In this document: positions 55,517 through 64,000 of the stretch, one piece after another | How the letters are laid out: the number at the start of each line of letters is the position of its first letter | How positions within the stretch are numbered: position 1 is the first letter of the stretch | Assembly: GCA_000827265.1 (NCBI GenBank) | Contig: KN834795.1 | Coordinates: 279,787 to 343,786, forward strand | DNA from: Collybiopsis luxurians FD-317 M1 | Lineage: Eukaryota > Basidiomycota > Agaricomycetes > Agaricales > Omphalotaceae | Length of the DNA: 64,000 bases | Direction: 5' to 3' | Translations under genes and position numbers: made by a program | The notes under the pieces: model-generated | What the model was told of the DNA's origin: nothing | Seen by the model: the letters and a program-made list of their open reading frames with translations, nothing else | The model's database searches: none

Positions 55517-57500
55517 GATTCACAGTCAGACATTGCATTCATTCTAGACTGACACATGTACCTTGAACATGTCCTCCAATGCCAGCGCCCTTCTGAACCT
55601 CCTGGTATTCTCCAAAAACCATCAGTTGGTTGGCCAGAGTAACTGGGCTGTCTATTGCAATCACTTGCAGAGTGTAGCCCAAGTGACAGGTCTTGGCGGA
55701 TACCTTGATGGGTCGATCACCACTCCTGCTCCTGCACCCACTCCTGCCACTGCTGTCCCTGCTCCTGCACCTGCCACTGCCAGTGTTACTCCTGTCCTTG
55801 CTGCTACCCCCATCAACTCTCAGAATCCTTCCCCTGAAGAGTGGGAGCTCTGAGATGGTCGACTTGCCGGGATCATTTATCAAAACATTAAGGATCCCCA
55901 GTCTATTGGCATTACTCAGGATATGACTGCACATCAAATGTGGGCTAGACTCACTGGCAAATATGACATGACTTCTGCTGCTGTTCAAGCCCTGGCTAAA
56001 GAATGTATCCATCAGCATTAGTACATTCCTGGCACTTTGTTTGAAGAATACTTCAAGCAGCTCAAAGCTCTTCATAAAGCAGCCAGCAATATTGGGTGTA
56101 TGGTGACAGACAAGGATCTTCATTCTCAATTCCTCACTTCACTTTCCACTGAAAATTTGTGGATCCTGCAGACTCACGGGGCATGTACTTACACTGACCT
56201 CAAGTGTGCGCTGCTCAAATACGACATGATGGTCAAGTCAGCAACCACTTTGGGTGATGCATCAGCCAGTGCTTCCAATGCCCTTGCTGTAACTGGCAAA
56301 ACTGGTTCTGGGATCATCTGCAATAACTGTAAGTGGACTGGGCATGTCAAAGCAAAATGCTGGGCCCATGGTAGAGGAAGCAAGGGGAAAGTGCCCTGCT
56401 GGTACCATGCTCCCAAGGAAATGGAGCCAATTGTTGTCACTTCTACTCTGACTACACAATTGCTGTCCGAACTTGGGATCACTGCCGCTGCCACTGTTTA
56501 TGACTTCAGAGACTATGACTTTGGAGGTGCAACTCACTTCCCATATCGCTTGAACAGCCCTGACCTCAATCTTGACAGATTGGGAAGGGAAACTCTTGCA
56601 CTTGTAACTGGCATAGAGGGTGATACAGTAGTATAGAAGCCTCTTCTGTATTCTCTAGAATGTTAGTCAATAAACAAGTCCCGACTTTCATTGATAGCGC
56701 TGTGTCTCACTCATGCATTTGGAGTCGACAACAGTTTGGTAAATATACTGTGTCAAAATTGGTTGGGTGGATGGCTACAGAAGGAAGTAATGGTTCCTTT
56801 GTGATTAAGGGATATGGGGTCACCAAAATTACTGTTAAGACAAGTGAAGGATTAGTGCATCATCTATGCTTTCCAACTTCACATACCCCTTCCTTTGCTA
56901 TGAACTTGCTTTCACTACCAGCCATGGACTGAAAGGGGTTATGGGGTGAATGGGGGAGAGGCAAAATTGACATGAAGGATCATCTTTTCCCTCTTTCAGT
57001 GTGAACAAAGAAGCATTGACCATCTTACGACTTGTGCAGGATTTTGTGGTGATGGCCGAATGACAAACTGGATGGAAAGTTTGAGTTTTTTGTATAGATA
57101 TGGGGAGAGAGTTTGATAACTGTCATTTTGATGGTTGGTGCACTGAGAAAGGGATCCTTGTTGAAAAAGTACTGAAGTTGTTGTCCGCTGCTAATGGACA
57201 AGTTGAGCGAGCAAACCGAACAATCATTGAAGGCATCCAGGCCATGGTTGAAGATTCTGGACTGGATCATTAGTTTTGGGCTGAGGCTGCAGCGGTGTAT
57301 GGCCACATTCAAGGAATGATCCCAATGAGCTGTAATCCTGGTGTTATCCCATGGGAGAGGTGGTTTGAGGCAAGGAAAAGGGTGAATGTGTCACACCTTT
57401 GGCAGTGGGGCTGCAAAGTTTGGATGACAGATTTAGATCATGTCAATGGCAAACTCAGTTGTCAAGCTTGGGAGGGGCAGTTAGTCAGATACATGGGCCA
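55517..57500 (+). pseudogene. Ty1/copia gag-protease-integrase remnant
   Basis: Gag from 55563 or 55569 (VGQSNWAVYCNHLQSVAQ), an Ala/Pro/Thr-rich insert, stops near 55851 and 56020, then a long frame at 56037-56636 with the zinc knuckle CNNCKWTGHVKAKC. Protease at 56660-56932 has FIDSAVSHSCI, where the usual DSGA glycine is Ala. Integrase pieces follow: IDMGREFDNCHFD (about 57100) and ANGQVERANRTIIEGIQAMV (about 57190-57250), then the C-terminal part to about 57490. RT, RNase H and the 3' LTR are absent: the sequence changes to the CACTA copy at about 57500. Confidence 0.85.
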
Positions 57501-58416
57501 GTTAAAAGCACCAATAATAAAATTGCAAGTGTTTCCAGCAAGTCCAATCAAGACATTGGAGATTACTCCCACAAGCACTACCAGTTGGGCAGTAATGTCC
57601 AACTCTTCTGTTGGGTTCTTGAAAGCATGAGCTGGGGTATCATAATCAATAGAGGGACAAATGCAATGAAGACTGATTAAACCTACAGCTATCATAATAT
57701 TGTGGCCCTACTTTGGTCAATGAGGGCAAAATGCTTTCCAGAATCTCCATCTTGGCTTCCAGAGTCTGTACAAGTTGTTCTACAGAGTCCCTCCTTTTCC
57801 AAACAACACTCTCCACACTTGGCTTCATTACAGCTAAGGATTTTTCAATGCCTTCAAGTTTACTTTGTGCCTCATTCCACTGTGACTGCAGTCAGGCACT
57901 GTTGAGCATCTCCTCATCCTCTGCATTGATCTCTAGACAAGTTGCAACTTCTCTAGCCTGGCTCTCTAGAGAATCCAAAAGCTCTAAAACACTTTTTGTC
58001 CTGGAAGAAACTGGCTGCAGTGACATGGAAGATTGAGATGGAACCCGGGGCTGCAAGGCCAGGCAGCTGAATCTTTTTACCTGAGAAAGAGCTTCTAGTG
58101 CATTGGGAGTTGTGATTGGAGTGAAAGAAGAGGGGTGTTCTGAAGAGATTTAGTGCTGGTGCTCCTCCCAGGTATTCCACAATTTACTACTGTTCTGAGT
58201 TTGAGGAGGGTTCATTTCTTCAGTCAAAGTAGTGGCCATGAGCAGATCACTTAAGGCATTGAGCTGCTTGTGATCAGACCTGTATGAGAATATCTTCCAA
58301 ATAAATAGACATACCTCTGACTTATCATCTTGTGATACCTCAGCCTGAGGAATGATGTGGGGAATTACAGCTTGAGCTCGACAAGTTGGGGCCTGAATAT
58401 GCCTGGGATGGTTCAT
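57500..58416 (-). pseudogene. Second CACTA Tnp2 copy, N-terminal fragment
   Basis: Minus reading from the ATG at 58416 follows the Tnp2 exons at 35426-34520, including the short intron after KSE/RSE and the block EELDITAQLVVLVGVISNVL. It is heavily decayed at CpG, with the Tnp2 catalytic parts missing. It retains CGA at 58378-58380 where copy 1 has TGA (35391-35393). Confidence 0.85.
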
Positions 58417-58741
58417 AGATAGTCAGCTTAGCAAAGACACTCTCTAATGCTTTGAATACATGTGATATACTTTTCTGAAAATGGATGTTCAAACAACAGC
58501 AACTCTCACATCATGCATACCTTTTGATAGGCCTAGGGCTGCTCTGATGGACAAAATAGTGCATCACAACACTGGCTATGCAACCTCATGAAAGTGGAGA
58601 ATGCCTTGTCAAAATTAGGAATAAAGTGTTAGTACAATGACTCTGTCAAGATTGAAAAAACCTTGTTTTCATACTATCCGCTGATCCTTTGTACTATGAA
58701 CCTTAAAACATGCCCAAACTTCTGCCGGTATCAACTTCTAA

Positions 58742-59460
58742 AATGGTTGTCAATCAGCCAATACCTCATCTTGCAAAGCTGAATCCTCCACTGCCTCCCT
58801 TGAGTGTTTTGATGGTACATCAAGAATTACCAAGAGTCAGACTGCACCCATTGCTCAGTCATACAGACCTATGGGAAACAGTTAGGTCCACTCGAACTTG
58901 AAAGACAGAGTGGATGCACCCATACAGCTGGCCAGTCAATCATCGTGCACCTTTGATTGCTCTCTCCTCATTGTCTGAAAGTGATTCCTATGAAGATGAA
59001 CACCCTGGCCCAGCAGCTGTCGCAGAAATCAGTCTCATAAAGAAACCAAAAAAGGCTAGCCAGTTGACCTTGGAAGAACTCAGAGAAAAAATGGGATGGA
59101 GTCAAGAGAGCTTTGAACTCTGTAAAGTGAGTGACTCTCTATCTCTGGCTTTGTTGGCATGGTTTACTTTGATAGAATCATTTGGCAGAACTTGCTGAAG
59201 TTCATCTTCAGCCTGTAGTGTATAGATTTCAGGATCAGAAAAAATTGGAATTCATAAAGGAATCTGTTGGTTAAACATATTCTCTCCTGTTTACTCCTTC
59301 TGATCATACTTAATGCTAGATCGTGAAAGAATTTCCATCCCTGAAGATTTTCCATGAGACTTGGCCCATCGACACTCTCTTGATGGGAATTTTGAAAAGG
59401 CAAAAAGAGAAAGCTGGGTCTAAGACTTGTAGAGGTGACACTCAGAAATGACAGAGGTAG
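58742..59460 (+). pseudogene. Second copy of the CACTA-linked small gene
   Basis: Starts MVVNQPIPHLAKLNPPLPPL and later has LTLEELREKMGWSQESF, the AELAEVHLQP piece and IVKEFPSLKIFHETWPIDTL, matching all three exons of 35847-36609. A TGA near 58902 interrupts exon 1. Similarity ends at the palindrome at 59538-59555. Confidence 0.8.
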
Positions 59461-59789
59461 AGTAGAATAGTAGCAGTGGTACCTGAGAAATCTCAGGTTG
59501 GCGATCATAGCATTGAATATTGAATAATGAGTTTATGGGCGCTTGAATAGGCGCTAAGTTATTTGTTCTAAGTTCTTCATTTTGGAGCGCCGAGCTTCTG
59601 GTGCATATTTTTCTTAGAGAATGCATAGGTAAGGTATGTATCATTTTACAAACTGGCATGCACTGCAACAATATTTGGTAATTTATGGGAAATAACTCTA
59701 CAAAACTGTGGCATATAGGCTCCATATACTGCAGTCATCAGGAGAACTATGAAATGGTAGTATGGAAACTATGGATACGAAATCTGCGG

Positions 59790-60501
59790 TCAGTATTGGG
59801 ATACAAAATAGGGATTGAGAAAGGTAGGTGAGTTAGGATCCAGTATTATAGGCGAATTAAGATCCACTGCTGAGGAGTAGGGTAGGAGTGCTGGCGGAGA
59901 AGGAAGCATTGAAGCTGGGTACCCAAATGGGAGAGACTGATGATGGTAAGAAGGCATAGCATAGGTATCAGTGAGGGTAAATGACGACCTGTGTGATAGT
60001 GCTGACGAGGATGGAAGTGATAAAAGCGGCGAATCTGAGTGTGCAAGCTGCCCTGATTGAATAATCTGGAAATTGTTACAGGTATCTGGGACCGAAGCAT
60101 CCTGGGTAGTTATAGAGACTTCAGAAGAAAGTAATGTAGGACCAGTAATGGGGGTGGATGAGACAATATGGTCTGAAGAAATGTCCTAGTTGAGGTTGTG
60201 AGACAAAACGATGCTTTATCTGCCTTCAGTATGTACCTGCTGTTTGCATTTCTGACCGACCTCCTGAGACTGACTTGCTCCACCTATATAAGTCTGCTAT
60301 CTTGCACAGCACTAGTAAAGAGGTGCATTCTTACCTTGCTTGGTCTGTTTGCGATAAGGACCTCGTTTAACGCCCTTCCTTTTCTTTCTCGTAGAGTTGA
60401 TGCAATCCAAAAAGCTGTACTTCATGCAGCGCTGACATGGCCGGCCGTCATTGCACCCCTTACAGGCATTCTGGCAGTTTGTACATGCATTCTTGACTTG
60501 T
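59790..60501 (-). CDS. Zinc-cluster regulator, 3' two exons (partial)
   Basis: Exon 60501-60335 encodes VKNACTNCQNACKGCNDGRP, CQRC and RKKRKGVKRGPYRK, a cysteine cluster followed by a basic arm as in a fungal regulator class where CxxC..CxxC precedes an RKxRKKGxKRGPY motif. Exon 60172-59790 encodes a Ser/Thr/Pro/Tyr-rich tail (SLPFGYPASMLPSPPALLPY) ending TGA at 59790-59792. The 162-bp intron is longer than others here. A TGA precedes the first exon, so an upstream exon is needed and was not found. It may be a 5'-truncated gene or one with a small first exon beyond 60502. Likely nuclear DNA-binding; target unknown. Confidence 0.55.
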
Positions 60502-63500
60502 CTTCATTTGACAGGTGTGGTCCCTCTGGGAAAGATATACATGGGCATGGGCATCATCGATGTTACACCTGGTTGAGAACTGGTATTCATGGGCTAAAGG
60601 TTATGATATTAGAATCGAGCACAATTTTGAGAATTATTCAATACTTGCCAAAGTAATCTGTAATTTGGGCAGTGAAAACAGCAGAGAAAGAAGTGAATAA
60701 TTCCGAGACATGATGAATCGTTCAAAAAGGAATCGTCGAGATCTATGAAGATAAATTCTCCATACCTCATCCCTCGGAGATCTCACGCAGACTGCTATTT
60801 CCCCGCATCCGAAAAACACACGTAGCCACAAGTATGGACCTAAATGACTACTTCCTATTTTCTTCAGACTGCCTACCGTTGTCAGGGACTTCATTGATTG
60901 CGCAACTTTGTCTAACTGCCTCACCTTTTGGACTCCAGATTAACGCAACTGGTGATCGGCATTGGAGTAAAATTTAGACTGGAAGTTCAAGAGAAATGAA
61001 CATGGAATAGGCATACAAACAACATTGGAGGCTTGCGGTCATCGTGCTCAGGGGACGCTCATACTGCGCATCATTGACAAAACTGAGATGTAGTCCAAGA
61101 TACTCCGCTAGGAAGCAGCGACTCGAAATACTTGTGCAGCAACAAAGAGTGTGCAAATGCAGGATTAGCAAAATGAGGAGAGGGCATATTGAAGAATGTG
61201 TCTGCATCACGCTCATGGTGTATCAAGCTTTGATTGACGCACTTGTTCATCTAAAAATCTTTGAATTAAAAGGAATGCAGTTGAATAATATGTATGAAAA
61301 GGGCAAGTAGGAGGACGGAAGTTGAAAAAGGAAGGCAAATAAAGTGGCTGAAAAACCAGGAAGGAAGTATCACAGAGACGGAAAGAGTCAGAAACATGAT
61401 TTTGCGAGCGTCGAGATTTCAAGGGGCCAACTCATCGTTCAAACTGACGACAACAAATTATTGCATTTTGACCCACTGGTTATTGATGAACAGGGCGAGT
61501 TTTTGGCTCTCCAGATTTAACTGACACTGGGCATGAGTAGTATCATCGACTTGTAGATTCCGGTAAGCTAGCTACACTCATAGTGTCCATTGAGTGAATG
61601 GCATGAATTATGAAATGATATAAATCCGCATTGCTGAGTTGGGCATGAGAGACCTCTCGACACCACAAACCTGGATATCGATTTCACAGCCGAACAACAA
61701 AAAAAAGAAGTGAAAAAATAAAACCAGCTTAGTGTTGTGCGGTACAGTACATTGCTATTCCGCTTGACACTTGAGTTCCCTATCGGTGAAATTCCATTCC
61801 GACCGTCGGATGCGTAGACCAAGCTTAGAGTGCCACCTGCGCGCCGGGCCAAGCCCAGCCCAGACCCTCTCCACATGGTGAGCTCCAAACGATAATGATA
61901 ATGATATGATATATATATATATGGCACCAGAATGTCCAAGAATGTCCAACAGGAACGTCCAGGAGGAATGTCCCAAACGCCCAAGAACATCCAACAAACA
62001 AGCTATACAACGTCTTGGCGCCAATTCCTCGATGCATGTGATTCAATTGGACCCCGAACTTATGGCACCCATCGAAAAGCTCTGCAACGAGCTAGAAATA
62101 AGCAACTGGGTCCTAACGCCCCAGTCAATGTCCGAAACCGAGAGAGTGCCAAAGAACGAAAACAACAATTCAATGAGAGCTCGGTTCAGCGTTGTATCAT
62201 AACTTGAATACAAGCTCATCTTTCTATGTAGAAAGAAGCTGGCAAATGTCCATCTCAATGTAGAACCTGCTCAGCATGAAGCTGAGGCAGTTTCACCACC
62301 TAAAATTACTTCCAACCCTGTATGCCCCCTCAGTCCCTTTCCTTGTCAAAATTGTAAATGAATCAAAACAGCTAATTCAAGGTAACCATGGAATACAGAC
62401 AGGTAGGGCAACCTGGGTTGGGGAACTTATGGACCATGGATATGACATTTTTGACTCGGGATCCACGCAATGATCAGCAGGCTATCCATAGTGCAAACAT
62501 AGAGATTCTTCAATGGTTACATAACTTCCCAGCAAACACCTTGATCAACCTAAATACTCTCCCTGATCCACCACCCGGTCAAAGACCCGCTGCAACTCTG
62601 GCTACACTAGCGCAGTTAGCTATCACGGGCAGCACAAATCACATGCTTTCACTATGAGAAATCCATCGTGCCATCGAACGGTGTTTTGAAATTTTCAGAA
62701 AAAGTCTAAACAAGAAATGGCAGGTAAGCTTCCTAGCAGGCACTGTCAATTTTGGTTTACTCATAAATCTTTCAGTTGTCGATTCGCCACATGCTTTCTT
62801 TTAGAGGCGAGTTCAGACAGGTATTTCGACTCGGACAAGGAAATTTTTGGATGTTAGATATGTCAATGGAACATAAGCGCCAGATAAAAAGTAGACGCCA
62901 TGTTACTCAGAATTTCTAGATGAACCTGTTTTTATATATCTCGATATGTGTTCTGTTTCAATGCATCTGCGTTTTCCTTGGTCGACTGACGAGCGAGACT
63001 TTGCAGATAGCACGTACCATATCTTCGAAGACCACACGGAGAATGGATGGGACGTCGGTGAGCAAGATTGAATCTTTCAAGGTGAACTTGGAACAACGAC
63101 GAGCTTTTTTTGATTTAAAGGCAAATTGTGTATAGACAGTATGATCCTATTCACTACTCTCATTTCAGGCTGGTCTGGCTTATAGAAGGCGCAGCGCTGT
63201 TTGACTATTCTAAACGGACATCCAAGATGCCATTAACGAGCTTGTAGAGGTCGGGTTTCGCGCAGTTGAGATAGCTCGAAGCTCTATTGGTCCAGGCGTA
63301 TGAAGTAGCGTGAAAGGACACAGGAACACTACGAGAGAAATGCTGTTACGAGTGATCATGTCGTTATACTAAGTCAACGCACTGCCAATATACGTTCCTC
63401 AGTCGTTCATTGTACATATTTTGATGTGATGAAAAGAAGACTGACCGTCTTGAAATTTTAATGCTAAGCACATCGAAGCTGATGGTAACCCCTGAAGAAT

Positions 63501-63626
63501 GGCCCGAGATGAAGAACAGGTGAGGTAATGTACTCTCCCATACTCTCCTGCCACCTCGCAAACACTCTAGATGAACAGAGAGTGGGAGATAACAGAGACC
63601 GTCCCACTCACGACTGGAGATGATTA
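60502..63626. other. CpG-retaining sequence, no confident gene
   Basis: Several open frames look partly protein-like: plus 60515-60700 (Trp-rich, after an acceptor-like tgacag), minus 61216-60974, plus 61932-62207 (FLDACDSIGPRTYGTHRKAL) and plus 62388-62657 (NDQQAIHSANIEILQWLHNF). None joins to another by convincing splicing and none has a family I recognise. An (AT)n microsatellite lies at about 61905-61922. Confidence 0.35.
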
Positions 63627-64000
63627 CACCCCCAGCAGTCCAATCTTTATTGTCTGTAAAAGGCTTAGTAATATATATAATTTTTCCTTTGAATTTTAAT
63701 TTTTTTTCCAGTGTTAAATAATTAATATTGAGCTGATAAAAGGTATAGTTTAATAATTGATTTTGCGGCGCCTTTTTCCCGCGTAAAAGACGCCGGTAAT
63801 TACGTAATTTTTCCCGTGATTTTTCTCATATTTTACCATATTTTTTCCGGCTGTAATCTAATAAATATGACCTGTGAGAAAGAATTACTTTTTCTAAAAC
63901 ATTGTCAGCTGACAAATAAAAACTTTTACTGCTGCGAAAAGCAACGGGTGATCATTTTGATATTGTTCCGATCATTGCCCGATGCTTTTCGCAGCAGTAA
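63627..64000. mobile_element. Second copy of the long-TIR element, cut by window end
   Basis: Starts CACCCCCAGCAGTCC and follows the TIR of 32745-33600 for 288 bp (to about 63914), then enters the centre that is unsequenced in the first copy. Only one end is in the window, so the target duplication cannot be seen. Confidence 0.85.
63926..64000. repeat. 75-bp hairpin at the core of the long-TIR element
   Basis: Arms TTACTGCTGCGAAAAGCAAC (63926-63945) and the inverse ending GCTTTTCGCAGCAGTAA at 64000 pair over 23 bp with one mismatch around a ~29-bp loop. A second, internal inverted repeat inside a long-TIR element suggests a nested insertion or a functional core. Confidence 0.8.

Overview
The window looks like basidiomycete (Agaricomycete-type) nuclear DNA: genes carry many short introns of about 35-70 bp, there are fungal Zn(II)2Cys6 clusters, CACTA-type Tnp2 transposase genes and several Ty3/gypsy and Ty1/copia retrotransposons. 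No rRNA, functional tRNA or prokaryotic feature was seen. I could not place it to genus.

Layout. 1-5.5 kb: degenerate tandem repeats and an old multi-exon gene of unknown function. 5.6-7.6 kb: a tandem array of about 68-bp units split by a 1.5-kb solo LTR with a perfect 5-bp target duplication. 7.9-14.1 kb: two decayed gypsy elements fused head to head (C on minus, D on plus). 14.1-22.4 kb: a decayed spliced gene, two related LTR pieces, a 241-bp TIR/MITE with TA duplication, a tRNA-derived SINE-like element and fragments of unknown genes. 22.7-36.6 kb: CpG-retaining DNA with a short Zn2Cys6 protein gene, a RING-finger gene with two SUMO-interaction-like motifs, and a CACTA-type transposon carrying a plus-strand accessory gene, a minus-strand Tnp2 gene and a divergent small spliced gene. 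The Tnp2 gene is split by a second long-TIR element that contains the assembly gap (32950-33312). 37.3-40.5 kb: a divergent pair, a WD40 protein gene and a membrane/coiled-coil protein gene with one premature TGA. 41.65-48.84 kb: a complete but dead gypsy element (A) with both LTRs, a 4-bp target duplication and a spliced antisense gene with its own TATA box. 48.85-55.19 kb: gypsy B, whose 5' LTR is interrupted by a copia element (55.19-57.5 kb), which in turn runs into a second, older CACTA copy (57.5-59.55 kb). 59.8-60.5 kb: part of a zinc-cluster regulator. 63.63 kb to the end: a second copy of the long-TIR element.

Unifying process: the transposons are strongly marked by C-to-T change at CpG. 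Nearly all in-frame stops are TGA where the family has arginine (CGA). Two reverse-transcriptase active sites changed from YxDD to YxDN by a change in a CpG spanning two codons. The two LTRs of gypsy A show repeated TG-versus-CA differences, the expected result when one ancestral CpG decays on opposite strands. Genes judged intact (Zn2Cys6, RING, WD40) lie in CpG-retaining DNA. Exon structures below were worked out by hand from GT-AG sites and reading-frame continuity. Family assignments are from recognised motifs, not from a database search.
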